NCBI GenBank assembly: GCA_012839745.1
Contig: DUMS01000081.1
Location: 1-64,000, forward strand
DNA length: 64,000 nucleotides
Reading direction: 5' to 3'
Source: Tissierellia bacterium
GTDB lineage: Bacteria; Bacillota; Clostridia; Tissierellales; Tepidimicrobiaceae
The notes under the pieces are model-generated. The model was not told where the DNA came from, did not search any database, and saw only the letters and a program-made list of their open reading frames with translations. Of this stretch, positions 16,386 through 27,400 are shown one piece after another (position 1 is the first letter of the stretch; every line of letters starts with the position of its first letter). The translations under genes and the position numbers were made by a program.

Positions 16386-18047
16386 ATGAAGTTTGACAAA
16401 GATAATATGAAAAACATAATTGAAGAGAATATATTGAAATATGTAGGTACAAGAACTGATACAAATTCCAAGGAAGAAAGAAATGTTGAGAAATTTTATG
16501 AAGAATGGTTCAACAAGGTAGAGTACTTTAGAAATAATCCTGATAAACGCGGATTGTTTGATATACCTGGTGACTACCTGGACAGGAAGGTTCCATGGTG
16601 CCTATTAAAGGGACAAGGAAACGATACCATAGTTTTCATTCACCATTATGATACTGTAGAAACAAAGGATTATGGATTACTGGAGCCATTATCCCGAAGC
16701 CCCTATGAGCTTATGGAAGCATTTAAGGAAGGCAAAATGGAGCTTTCAGATGAGGCAAAGGAAGATCTATTCAGCGATAAATGGCTATTTGGACGTGGAG
16801 TTAGCGATATGAAGGGCGGAGGCTCAATACAGCTTTCACTAATTGAGGAATACAGCAAAGATCCAAACTTTAAGGGAAACATTGTTTTAATAGCAGTACC
16901 GGATGAAGAAAACCTATCAGCTGGAATGAGGGGAGCTTGTGTCCTTTTGAAATCCCTCAAGGAGAAATATGGTCTTGAATTTAAGCTAATGCTTAATTCA
17001 GAGCCTCATGAAAGGGAAAAAGACTTGCGCCCAACCATATATGACGGCTCCATAGGTAAAATCATGCCTGTATTCTATGTACGCGGGAAGCTGGCTCATG
17101 TAGGACAGGTGTATTCAGGATTAAATCCAATTAATCTGCTGTCAGAAATAATCAGAAGGACTGAATTAAATCCTAACTTCATAGAGAAGGTAGGAACAAC
17201 AACAAATCCGGCACCTACCTGGCTGTACCACAAGGACAGGAAGATGGTATATGATGTATCATTGCCAATTGCCACCTGCGGATATATGAGCATATTGCCT
17301 TTAGCCAGGTCACCAAGATCCATTATGGAAGAGCTTAAGGAAATCTCCATAGAATCATTTAAAAAGGTAATAGACGATATGAATAGACACTATAAAGCAT
17401 ATACCGAAATTGCAGGAATAGAATTTGAGCCATTGCCATGGGAGCCTAAAGTTAAGTTCTACTCTGAATTGTATAATGAAGCAGTTGCTGATTCAGGAGA
17501 GGAATTCAAAAAGGCCTTTAAGGATTTGATGGATGAAATAAAAGAGAGATTTAACAGAAATGAAGTTACAATTATAGAATCAGCAAACATGATTATTGAA
17601 AAAACCCTTGAATATATAAAGGATAAATCACCAATGGTAATAATTGCTTTAACACCTCCATATTATCCAAGTACGAATAATCTAATGCTAGGTGAGAGGG
17701 CAAAGGAGATTGAGGCAGTAATTGAGGATATTAAATCCTATGCAAAAAATAATTTCAATGAAGACTATAAGGTTGAAAACTACTTTACTGGAATATCTGA
17801 TTTAAGCTATGCCATGCTGGTTTCAAGCAAGGATGATATTGATTATATAGAAGAAAACATGCTTATGTGGGGAGATATATACTATATTCCATTGGAAATT
17901 ATAAAGGAAATATCCATGCCTGTGTTAAACGTAGGGCCATGGGGGAAAGACCTACATAAGTATACAGAGAGAGTAAACAAGGATGACTTGTTCTACAGGA
18001 CACCACAATTATTGGATTTAGTTATAACTAAATTGCTGGACAAATAG
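16386..18047 (+). CDS. M20-family metallopeptidase, RocB-like
   Basis: A 553-residue member of the M20 zinc hydrolases. The length and the layout (long C-terminal part ending PVLNVGPWGKDLHKYTERV) resemble RocB, the arginine-utilization-associated protein of Bacillus whose reaction is not well defined. Metal-ligand motifs are visible: FIHHYDTVE near residue 86, GRGVSDMKGGG near 140, and PDEENLSAGMRG near 173 with the catalytic Glu pair. A late His in DLHKYTER completes the set. Likely activity is hydrolysis of an amide bond in an N-acyl amino acid or short peptide. It is 22 bases after the aminotransferase gene and 10 bases before the dehydrogenase gene. Confidence 0.85.
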   Translation: MKFDKDNMKNIIEENILKYVGTRTDTNSKEERNVEKFYEEWFNKVEYFRNNPDKRGLFDIPGDYLDRKVPWCLLKGQGNDTIVFIHHYDTVETKDYGLLEPLSRSPYELMEAFKEGKMELSDEAKEDLFSDKWLFGRGVSDMKGGGSIQLSLIEEYSKDPNFKGNIVLIAVPDEENLSAGMRGACVLLKSLKEKYGLEFKLMLNSEPHEREKDLRPTIYDGSIGKIMPVFYVRGKLAHVGQVYSGLNPINLLSEIIRRTELNPNFIEKVGTTTNPAPTWLYHKDRKMVYDVSLPIATCGYMSILPLARSPRSIMEELKEISIESFKKVIDDMNRHYKAYTEIAGIEFEPLPWEPKVKFYSELYNEAVADSGEEFKKAFKDLMDEIKERFNRNEVTIIESANMIIEKTLEYIKDKSPMVIIALTPPYYPSTNNLMLGERAKEIEAVIEDIKSYAKNNFNEDYKVENYFTGISDLSYAMLVSSKDDIDYIEENMLMWGDIYYIPLEIIKEISMPVLNVGPWGKDLHKYTERVNKDDLFYRTPQLLDLVITKLLDK

Positions 18048-18057
18048 GGGGGACATT

Positions 18058-19032
18058 ATGGGTAAAAAGGTTGTATTAAGCAGTGTAATAGTAGAGGACC
18101 CTGCATATGAAAGGGGATTTATTGAAGGTGCAGGACTTCAACTGGTATTTGTTCCTAATGATGACCAGGAAACATTTCTTAAGGAGATAGTAGATGCAGA
18201 TGCAATTATTACAGCTGATAAAAAGATTACTAAAGAGATGATTGACTCTTTAAATAATTGCAAGGTAATTGTAAGGCAGGGAATTGGGTATGATACAATA
18301 GATATTCAAAGAGCAAAAGAAAAGGATATAGCAGTATGCAATATACCTGATTACTGTATAGAAGAAGTTTCAGAATTTACTGTAGCACTGATATTGAATT
18401 TATTGAGACACATAAATACTTATGATAAGCATACCAGAGAAGGAATATGGGATATTCAAAGCATTTATAAAATAAATGGCTTTCCGGAAATGAGGAGATC
18501 CTCAACTCAGACTTTAGGAATAACAGGATTTGGGAAAATTGCAAGACTAGTTGCTAAAAAAGCAAAGCCTTTTGGATTTAGGATAATAACATCAGACCCA
18601 TATATAGATCCCAAGATTCCTGAAAAAATGGGAGTAGAGCTTGTTGATTTTGATACCCTTATTAGGGAATCAGATATAATATCAGTTAATACTCCGCTGA
18701 CTCCAGAGACAAAGCATATGTTCAACATGGATGTGTTTAAAAAGATGAAAAACACAGCTTACATTGTAAATACAGGAAGGGGACCTCTTATCAAAGAAGA
18801 TGACCTGTATGAAGCATTGAAGAATAAAATAATTGCAGGAGCAGCTTTAGATGTTACAGAAACTGAGCCATTACCACCTGATAATAAACTTTTTACTCTA
18901 GATAATTTAATTATAACTCCTCATGCAGCATTTTTCACTAAGGATTCATATCTGGAGATGAGAAGGAGAGCCTGTGAAGAGGTAATTAGGGTGCTTAGTG
19001 GTATGGAACCTGAAAACAGGGTTAATAAATAA
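18058..19032 (+). CDS. D-isomer-specific 2-hydroxyacid dehydrogenase (CtBP/SerA-like)
   Basis: An NAD-dependent oxidoreductase of 324 residues, related to C-terminal-binding-protein-like and phosphoglycerate-dehydrogenase proteins. The NAD motif is LGITGFGKIARLVAKKAKPFG. The catalytic triad is present as VNTGRGPLI (Arg), ETEPLP (Glu) and ITPHAAFFT (His). There is no ACT or other regulatory domain, so it is not full-length SerA. It could reduce the 2-oxo acid produced by the aminotransferase of the same operon, a common way to reoxidise NADH in fermentation (inference). ATG 18058 follows AGGGGGGAC. Confidence 0.88.
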   Translation: MGKKVVLSSVIVEDPAYERGFIEGAGLQLVFVPNDDQETFLKEIVDADAIITADKKITKEMIDSLNNCKVIVRQGIGYDTIDIQRAKEKDIAVCNIPDYCIEEVSEFTVALILNLLRHINTYDKHTREGIWDIQSIYKINGFPEMRRSSTQTLGITGFGKIARLVAKKAKPFGFRIITSDPYIDPKIPEKMGVELVDFDTLIRESDIISVNTPLTPETKHMFNMDVFKKMKNTAYIVNTGRGPLIKEDDLYEALKNKIIAGAALDVTETEPLPPDNKLFTLDNLIITPHAAFFTKDSYLEMRRRACEEVIRVLSGMEPENRVNK

Positions 19033-19040
19033 GTTTTTGG

Positions 19041-19074
19041 GGAATAAGCTGGATACTAAATCTAGCTTATTTCC
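19041..19074 (+). terminator. Hairpin after the dehydrogenase gene
   Basis: GGAATAAGCT (19041-19050) pairs with AGCTTATTTCC (19064-19074) with one bulge. No T tract follows, so read-through into the GntR gene is likely. Confidence 0.45.
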
Positions 19075-19140
19075 TTATCTTGACAAAGTATAAAAAACTA
19101 TGTACCATATAGATTAGAAAAATATAGAAAGGATATTAAA

Positions 19141-19809
19141 ATGAAATTACCAGATGTGAAGTTAAAGGGGACTCTAGCAGACAGAACCTATATTGCTTTA
19201 AAAAATGCAATAATAGATTTGGAACTAAAGCCAGGACAGCTAATAACTGAAGAGGAGTTATCAAGTATGTTGGGTGTTTCCAGGACGCCAATTAGGACAG
19301 CCCTAAACAATCTTCAATATGATGGTCTTATTAAGGTTATACCGGGCAAAGGGACTTATGTCACCGAAATAACAGAGAAACAAGTTCTGGATTTAATGAG
19401 TGTTAGAGAGCTGTTGGAAGGTCTTTCTGTACAACTGGCAGCCAGGATGAGAACTGAAGAGGATATAGAAAATTTAAAATTCATACTATATAAGCAGGAA
19501 GAAACCTTTAAAGGTAAATTCAAAAACAAAAAGGCCTTTCTTGACATAGACTATGATTTTCATAGATATATAGCCAGCATTAGTAAAAATGAATATTTAG
19601 AGAGGCTATTATCTAATGTTTTAATGAATTCCCGAAGATTTTTAAATGCTTCTACGATGGAGGCATTCTTAGATTGTGTAATTGATGAGCACAATATGAT
19701 ATTTGAATGCATTATAATTCAGGATGAATATAAAGCAAAGGAGTATATGCAAAAACATATAGATAATATAAAGATGAGAATGTATGATAGTATAATCGAA
19801 GTTAAGTAA
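19141..19809 (+). CDS. GntR-family transcriptional regulator with FCD domain
   Basis: A 222-residue DNA-binding regulator. Residues ~10-75 form the GntR winged helix (AYIALKNAIIDLELKPGQLITEEELSSMLGVSRTPIRTAL). The rest is an all-helical FCD ligand domain with the metal/ligand-type residues D-x-x-x-H (DIDYDFHRYIA) and two later His (DEHNMIFECI, MQKHIDNIKMR). It closes the TRAP/aminotransferase operon and is the natural repressor for it; the TGTATACA tandem palindromes at 12219 are the candidate site. The distance of 108 bases from the dehydrogenase and a TTGACA at 19080 allow for a weak promoter of its own. Confidence 0.88.
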   Translation: MKLPDVKLKGTLADRTYIALKNAIIDLELKPGQLITEEELSSMLGVSRTPIRTALNNLQYDGLIKVIPGKGTYVTEITEKQVLDLMSVRELLEGLSVQLAARMRTEEDIENLKFILYKQEETFKGKFKNKKAFLDIDYDFHRYIASISKNEYLERLLSNVLMNSRRFLNASTMEAFLDCVIDEHNMIFECIIIQDEYKAKEYMQKHIDNIKMRMYDSIIEVK

Positions 19810-19838
19810 AGCTCTATATAATAATATGGAGCTTTTAT
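19808..19838 (+). terminator. Terminator after gntR
   Basis: AAAGCTC (19808-19814) pairs with GAGCTTT (19829-19835) and is followed by T residues. Confidence 0.7.
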
Positions 19839-19846
19839 ATTTTTCC

Positions 19847-19875
19847 TTGAAATTAATAAGCATATAGTTTATAAT
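19847..19875 (+). promoter_or_regulatory. Sigma-A promoter of the cggR-glycolysis operon
   Basis: TTGAAA (19847-19852), a 17-base spacer and TATAAT (19870-19875). The CggR operator lies about 30 bases downstream of the predicted start, the arrangement in which CggR blocks the moving polymerase. Confidence 0.7.
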
Positions 19876-19913
19876 ATTACTGTCAGGATATGGCATATAT
19901 TTTTTATACAAAC

Positions 19914-19951
19914 CGGGACGAAAAACAAACACGAGGGACATTACACGACCC
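19914..19951 (+). promoter_or_regulatory. CggR operator
   Basis: CGGGAC (19914-19919) and AGGGAC (19934-19939) are direct repeats spaced exactly 20 bases start to start, with ACGACCC after them. The Bacillus subtilis cggR-gapA operator has two CGGGAC repeats at the same spacing downstream of its promoter. The site is 60-100 bases before the cggR start codon. Binding by the encoded CggR, released by fructose-1,6-bisphosphate, is inferred from the family. Confidence 0.75.
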
Positions 19952-20012
19952 AAATAATAATTATTGTCTAATTTTACATACTATAAGTTATACACTACAA
20001 GAGGTGTTGTAT

Positions 20013-21047
20013 ATGAATCTAATAGAACTGGAGAAGAAAATAGTTCCTGAAATTATCGATATATTAGAGTTGAGATACAATATTCTGAGAAATATTTTAT
20101 ATAATGAGCCTATTGGGAGAAGAGGACTTGCCGTTAAATTAAATATGGGAGAACGGACAATTCGAACTGAAGTTAACATTTTAAAGGAACAAGGTTTAAT
20201 AACTATTGGAACAATGGGTATGTATGTTACTGAAGAAGGGAAAAATCTTATTGACAGTCTGGATGATGTTGTAAGGGAATTAAGAGGTATTTCTGAATTG
20301 GAGAAGGCTTTGAAGGAGATATTAAATGTTAAAAATGTAATAATAGTACCGGGAAATGCTGATGAAAATGAATTGGTACTGAAGGATATGGGAAAAACTA
20401 CTTCTGTATACATGCGAAATCTGATTAAGGACAATTTCATATTAGGAGTTACAGGTGGAACTACCATGGCTAGAGTTGCTGAAGAAATGCCACCAGGCAA
20501 GGTATCTGAAAATGTACAGGTTATTCCTGCAAGAGGCGGATTAGGAAAGGATATGGAAACCCAGTCCAATAGCATTGCAGCCAGGATAGCCAAAAAGCTG
20601 GATGCTAACTATAAACTCCTTCATGTCCCTGATAATATTGACCAGAATACATTAAATGCCCTTTTGGAGCTGCAAGATATTAAGGAAGTAATAGAGCTTC
20701 TAGATAAGATGAACATGCTTGTATTTGGCATAGGAAGGGCAGATGTAATGGCTGGTAGAAGGCATCTTTCCAAGGAGCAGATAGAGCTTTTAAATAGAAG
20801 GGAAGCAGTAGGGGAAGCCTTTGGCCATTATTTTGATATCAATGGCTCTGAGGTTTGGAATACATTAACTGTAGGCATAACTCTTGAATCCTTTAGAAAA
20901 ATACCATTAGTCATTGGAGTGGCAGGTGGAGAGAGAAAAGCAGAGGCCATTATGGCTGTTTCTTCTTTAAGAAAGGACATGACCATTATTACAGATGAGG
21001 CAGCAGCAAATAGAATTATTAAAATTGTCAATAAAGCTACTAAGTAG
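20013..21047 (+). CDS. cggR: Central glycolytic genes regulator
   Basis: CggR represses the glycolytic operon and is released by fructose-1,6-bisphosphate. The 344-residue protein has an N-terminal winged helix (GRRGLAVKLNMGERTIRTEVNILKEQGL) and a SorC-type sugar-phosphate-binding domain (LGVTGGTTMARVAEEM, VIPARGGLGKDMETQSN), both typical. The track runs from 19890 because the frame happens to be open across the operator. ATG 20013, 6 bases after GAGGTG, gives MNLIELEKKIVPEII, the family start, and 344 residues against 340 in Bacillus. It is first in an operon with gapA-pgk-tpiA-gpmI-eno. Confidence 0.93.
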   Translation: MNLIELEKKIVPEIIDILELRYNILRNILYNEPIGRRGLAVKLNMGERTIRTEVNILKEQGLITIGTMGMYVTEEGKNLIDSLDDVVRELRGISELEKALKEILNVKNVIIVPGNADENELVLKDMGKTTSVYMRNLIKDNFILGVTGGTTMARVAEEMPPGKVSENVQVIPARGGLGKDMETQSNSIAARIAKKLDANYKLLHVPDNIDQNTLNALLELQDIKEVIELLDKMNMLVFGIGRADVMAGRRHLSKEQIELLNRREAVGEAFGHYFDINGSEVWNTLTVGITLESFRKIPLVIGVAGGERKAEAIMAVSSLRKDMTIITDEAAANRIIKIVNKATK

Positions 21048-22085
<1,038 letters not shown>

Positions 22086-22106
22086 ACTTATATAGGTTAT
22101 CAATAG

Positions 22107-22141
22107 AATGGCAGGGATGGTTTCCATGCCATCCCGTTTTT
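22107..22141 (+). terminator. Partial terminator between gapA and pgk, with alternative pairing
   Basis: GGGATGG (22114-22120) pairs with CCATCCC (22129-22135), followed by GTTTTT. An overlapping alternative pairs ATGGCA (22108-22113) with TGCCAT (22127-22132) and would disrupt the first stem. It could lower transcription of pgk-eno relative to cggR-gapA. Confidence 0.7.
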
Positions 22142-22173
22142 GCAAATGATATTAGTTTCCAAGGGGTGATTAT

Positions 22174-23367
22174 ATGCTAAACAAGAAGACTATTAAGGAT
22201 CTGAATGTAAAGGGAAAAAGAGTGCTGGTAAGATGTGATTTCAATGTACCTATGGACGAAAGCTTAAATATTACAGACGATAGAAGAATAAGAAGTTCAC
22301 TTCCTACTATTAATTACCTCATTGAAAACAATGCAAAGGTAATATTGATGTCACACTTAGGAAGGCCAAAGGGTGAACCAAGTCCCAAGTTTAGCCTGGA
22401 ACCTGTGGCAAAAAGGCTGTCAGAGCTGTTAAACAGGGAAGTAATATTTGCTAAGGATGATAGGGTAGTAAGTGACAATGTAAGGGAAATAGTTTCAAAT
22501 ATGAAGGAAGGAGATGTAGTTTTACTAGAAAACACCAGATTTAGAAAGGAAGAAACCAAAAACGGAGAGGACTTTGCAAGAGAACTAGCTTCCTTAGGCG
22601 ACTTATATGTAAATGATGCCTTTGGAACCTGCCATAGAGCCCATGCATCAAATGTGGGAGTTGCAAATTTATTGCCTTCAGCTGTAGGATTCCTGGTAGA
22701 AAAAGAGATTACCGTAATGGGCAATGCCCTAGAGAGTCCAGAAAGGCCATTTTTGGCTATCTTAGGTGGAGCCAAGGTTTCTGACAAGATTGGTGTAATA
22801 GATAATCTGCTGGATAAAGTAGATACAATAATAATCGGCGGTGGAATGGCTTATACATTCTTTAAAGCTCAGAATTATGAAATTGGTACAAGTATTGTAG
22901 AAGAGGATAAACTGGAACTGGCTAGAGAATTAATGAAAAAAGCTGAGGGAAAGGGCGTTAAACTATTGTTGCCTGTAGATATAGTTGTTGCTTCTGAATT
23001 TAGAAATGATTCCGAATTTAAGACTGTAACCATAGATAAAATACCTGAAGATATGATGGGAATGGACATAGGAGAAGAAAGCATCAAAGCCTTTGCAGAG
23101 GAGATTAAAAAGTCCAAGACCATAATATGGAATGGGCCTATGGGAGTATTTGAAATGGAGAATTTCAAAAAAGGTACAGATGCAATAGCTAAGGCAATGG
23201 CAGAAGCAGATGCCATAACCATTGTAGGTGGAGGAGACAGCGCTTCTGCAGTGGAAAAGGCAGGATATTCCAATAATATGACCCATATATCAACTGGAGG
23301 AGGAGCTTCCTTAGAGTTCCTGGAAGGAAAGATATTGCCCGGAATTGCTGCCATTGATGATAAATAA
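22174..23367 (+). CDS. pgk: Phosphoglycerate kinase
   Basis: Transfers phosphate from 1,3-bisphosphoglycerate to ADP. The 397-residue protein has the family signature [14 protein letters not shown] with the substrate Arg and Asp, [17 protein letters not shown], the nucleotide-binding [12 protein letters not shown] and the hinge [16 protein letters not shown] 22174 follows AAGGGGTGA. It is third in the glycolytic operon; tpiA follows after 11 bases. Confidence 0.96.
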   Translation: MLNKKTIKDLNVKGKRVLVRCDFNVPMDESLNITDDRRIRSSLPTINYLIENNAKVILMSHLGRPKGEPSPKFSLEPVAKRLSELLNREVIFAKDDRVVSDNVREIVSNMKEGDVVLLENTRFRKEETKNGEDFARELASLGDLYVNDAFGTCHRAHASNVGVANLLPSAVGFLVEKEITVMGNALESPERPFLAILGGAKVSDKIGVIDNLLDKVDTIIIGGGMAYTFFKAQNYEIGTSIVEEDKLELARELMKKAEGKGVKLLLPVDIVVASEFRNDSEFKTVTIDKIPEDMMGMDIGEESIKAFAEEIKKSKTIIWNGPMGVFEMENFKKGTDAIAKAMAEADAITIVGGGDSASAVEKAGYSNNMTHISTGGGASLEFLEGKILPGIAAIDDK

Positions 23368-23378
23368 GAGGTGATTAA

Positions 23379-24125
23379 ATGCGTATTCCAATAATAGCAG
23401 GAAACTGGAAGATGAACAACACTATATCTGAGTCTATAGATTTAGTAGAAAAGATAAAGAGCAGAAATCTAAATAATATGGTTGAAGTAGTAGTGGCAGT
23501 TCCTTTTACCAGCCTTTATGAAATAAAAAAGCACTTAGAAGGTACTAGTATCAAATTAGCTGCGCAAAACATGCACTGGGAAGATAAGGGAGCCTTCACA
23601 GGAGAAATATCCCCGCTGATGTTGAAGGAAATAGGTGTTGACTATTGTATAATAGGCCATTCGGAAAGAAGGCAGTATTTTAACGAAACCGATGAAACTG
23701 TAAATATGAAGATTAAATCAGCATTAAAGCATAATATAAAACCTATAGTATGCATTGGAGAAACTTTGAAGGAAAGGGAAGAGAATATTCAGGAGGACAT
23801 AGTAAAGAATCAGATCATAAAAGCCTTTGAAGGTATAGATAAAATATATATAAAGGATATCGTTATTGCTTATGAGCCTATATGGGCCATAGGTACAGGA
23901 AAAACTGCAACAAGTGAAGAAGCAAATAAAATGTGCGGTTTCATAAGGAATGTAATAGGAAATATGTATGATGAAGAGTTAAAGAACAATATAAGAATCC
24001 AATATGGAGGAAGCGTTAAGCCAAATAATATTAAAGAGCTAATGGAAAAAGAGGAAATAGATGGAGCTTTAGTGGGAGGAGCCAGTTTAATAGCTGAAGA
24101 CTTTATTGATATTGTAAACTATTGA
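23379..24125 (+). CDS. tpiA: Triosephosphate isomerase
   Basis: Interconverts dihydroxyacetone phosphate and glyceraldehyde 3-phosphate in a TIM barrel. All catalytic pieces are visible in 248 residues: NWKMN (Lys), [11 protein letters not shown] (His ~95), [15 protein letters not shown] (Glu ~168 and flexible loop 6) and [13 protein letters not shown] 23379 follows GAGGTGA. Internal to the glycolytic operon with 11-13 base gaps on both sides. Confidence 0.96.
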   Translation: MRIPIIAGNWKMNNTISESIDLVEKIKSRNLNNMVEVVVAVPFTSLYEIKKHLEGTSIKLAAQNMHWEDKGAFTGEISPLMLKEIGVDYCIIGHSERRQYFNETDETVNMKIKSALKHNIKPIVCIGETLKEREENIQEDIVKNQIIKAFEGIDKIYIKDIVIAYEPIWAIGTGKTATSEEANKMCGFIRNVIGNMYDEELKNNIRIQYGGSVKPNNIKELMEKEEIDGALVGGASLIAEDFIDIVNY

Positions 24126-24138
24126 TGGAGGAAATGAT

Positions 24139-25674
24139 ATGAAGAAAAATCCAGTAATGTTAATAGTACTAGATGGCTGGGGCATTGGAAAGAGCTATGA
24201 AGGCAATGCCATTTATTTAGCCAGAACCCCAAATTTTGACAGGCTGATGAGGGAATATCCCAATACCAGGCTGAAAGCAAGCGGATTAGCTGTAGGATTG
24301 CCTGAAGGGCAGATGGGAAACTCTGAAGTAGGGCATTTAAATATTGGCTCAGGCAGGATTGTATATCAGGAATTGACTAAAATTACCAAATCCATTGAGG
24401 ATGGAGATTTCTTTAAAAAGGAAGAGTTCCTGAATGCCATTAGAAATGCAAGGGAGAATAATTCAAAGCTCCACATAATGGGATTGGTATCTGATGGTGG
24501 AGTTCACAGCCATAATACCCATCTATATGCATTGCTTAAGCTATGCAGTAAGGAAAACTTTAAAGAAGTATATATACATGCTTTTTTGGATGGAAGAGAT
24601 GTACCGCCAACTATTGGGAAGGCACACTTATTGGAATTACAGGATAAGATAGCTGAAATTGGTATAGGAAGGATTGCCACTGTTTCAGGCAGATACTATG
24701 CAATGGATAGGGATAGGAGATGGGACAGGACAGAATTAGCATATAAGGCTATGGTGCAGGGAGAAGGCATATTAAACAGTTCTCCCATTGATGCTGTACA
24801 AAAATCATATAATGAAGGTATAAATGATGAGTTCATTGTACCAACGGTGATAACAGAAAATGGGCGTCCTGTTGCAACAATAGACAGTGGTGATTCCATA
24901 ATATTTTTCAATTTCAGGCCTGATAGGGCAAGACAGATAACAAGGGCTATAGTAGATAAGGATTTTAATGGATTTGTCAGAGAAAAAGAAGTAGATACCT
25001 ATTTTGTTACTATGACTGAATACGATAAGACTATTGAAAATGTTCATGTTGCATTTAAGACTGAAATGCCTGAAAATACATTGGGAGAATATATCAGCAA
25101 ATTGGGTTTAAGCCAGCTTAGAATTGCCGAAACAGAAAAGTATGCTCACGTTACCTTCTTCTTCAACGGAGGAAGGGAAAAGCCCTTTGAAAATGAGGAC
25201 AGGGTTTTAATTCCTTCACCTAAGGTGGCTACCTATGATTTAAAGCCTGAAATGAGTGCCATTGAAGTTAAGGATGAGGTACTGAACAGGTTGAATATGG
25301 ATAAGTACGATTTAATTATACTGAACTTTGCCAATCCGGATATGGTTGGGCATACCGGTAAGGTGGATGCTGCTATTAAAGCTGTAGAAACGGTAGATAA
25401 GTGCTTGGGAGAGATAATTGACCTATTACTTGAAAAAGGCGGAAAGGCATTGATAACTGCGGACCATGGAAATGCAGAAATGCTAATTGATGAAAGGGAT
25501 AACAGCCCGGTTACTTCCCATACAACAAATATGGTCCCATTGATAGCTGTAGGAGTAGGAGATGTTAAGCTAAAGGAAGGTATATTGGCAGATTTAGCCC
25601 CAACTATACTTGATATAATGGGACTTGAAAAGCCTAAGGAGATGACAGGAGAAAGTCTGATATGCAGGTGCTGA
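24139..25674 (+). CDS. gpmI: 2,3-bisphosphoglycerate-independent phosphoglycerate mutase
   Basis: Interconverts 3- and 2-phosphoglycerate through a phosphoserine enzyme and two metal ions. The 511-residue protein belongs to the alkaline-phosphatase superfamily: metal site VLDGWGIG, catalytic Ser62 in [14 protein letters not shown], substrate loop [24 protein letters not shown], and the late metal ligands NPDMVGHTG and [12 protein letters not shown] 24139 follows GGAGGAAA. Complete. Confidence 0.95.
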   Translation: MKKNPVMLIVLDGWGIGKSYEGNAIYLARTPNFDRLMREYPNTRLKASGLAVGLPEGQMGNSEVGHLNIGSGRIVYQELTKITKSIEDGDFFKKEEFLNAIRNARENNSKLHIMGLVSDGGVHSHNTHLYALLKLCSKENFKEVYIHAFLDGRDVPPTIGKAHLLELQDKIAEIGIGRIATVSGRYYAMDRDRRWDRTELAYKAMVQGEGILNSSPIDAVQKSYNEGINDEFIVPTVITENGRPVATIDSGDSIIFFNFRPDRARQITRAIVDKDFNGFVREKEVDTYFVTMTEYDKTIENVHVAFKTEMPENTLGEYISKLGLSQLRIAETEKYAHVTFFFNGGREKPFENEDRVLIPSPKVATYDLKPEMSAIEVKDEVLNRLNMDKYDLIILNFANPDMVGHTGKVDAAIKAVETVDKCLGEIIDLLLEKGGKALITADHGNAEMLIDERDNSPVTSHTTNMVPLIAVGVGDVKLKEGILADLAPTILDIMGLEKPKEMTGESLICRC

Positions 25675-25690
25675 CAAGGTGTTATTCTGA

Positions 25691-27045
<1,355 letters not shown>

Positions 27046-27067
27046 ATTTTGGCCTATAATTAATTTA

Positions 27068-27096
27068 TTGATTTTAGAAGGCTTGTATGTTAAAAT
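27068..27096 (+). promoter_or_regulatory. Promoter of secG-hppA
   Basis: TTGATT (27068-27073), 17-base spacer, TAAAAT (27091-27096). Confidence 0.55.
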
Positions 27097-27155
27097 ATTC
27101 TTGTTTATGGCAATAATAAATAGATAATATCATTTATATATAGGAGGTGTAGAGA

Positions 27156-27380
27156 TTGACAACTTTATTTTCAGCAATATTTTTGATATCAAGCATAGCC
27201 CTGATTATATCAGTGTTGTTGCAGGAAGAGAAGTCAGAGGGTTTAGCAGCTTTATCTGGAGGTAGGGATAGCGTATTTGGAAGTTCAAAATCAAGGGGTA
27301 AAGAATATCTGCTTAATAGAATAACCACAATTTCAGCAATTGTGTTTATGATATCTGCGCTAGTATTAGCAGCTATATAA
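27156..27380 (+). CDS. secG: Preprotein translocase subunit SecG
   Basis: SecG is the small non-essential membrane subunit of the SecYEG channel. The 74-residue protein has two hydrophobic segments (residues ~3-20 and ~55-73) joined by the conserved loop [28 protein letters not shown]. It starts at TTG 27156, 6 bases after AGGAGGTG. In many Firmicutes secG sits between eno and rnr/smpB/ssrA, the same order as here, with hppA inserted. Confidence 0.93.
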   Translation: MTTLFSAIFLISSIALIISVLLQEEKSEGLAALSGGRDSVFGSSKSRGKEYLLNRITTISAIVFMISALVLAAI

Positions 27381-27400
27381 TAATAGGGAGGTATGTTTAT

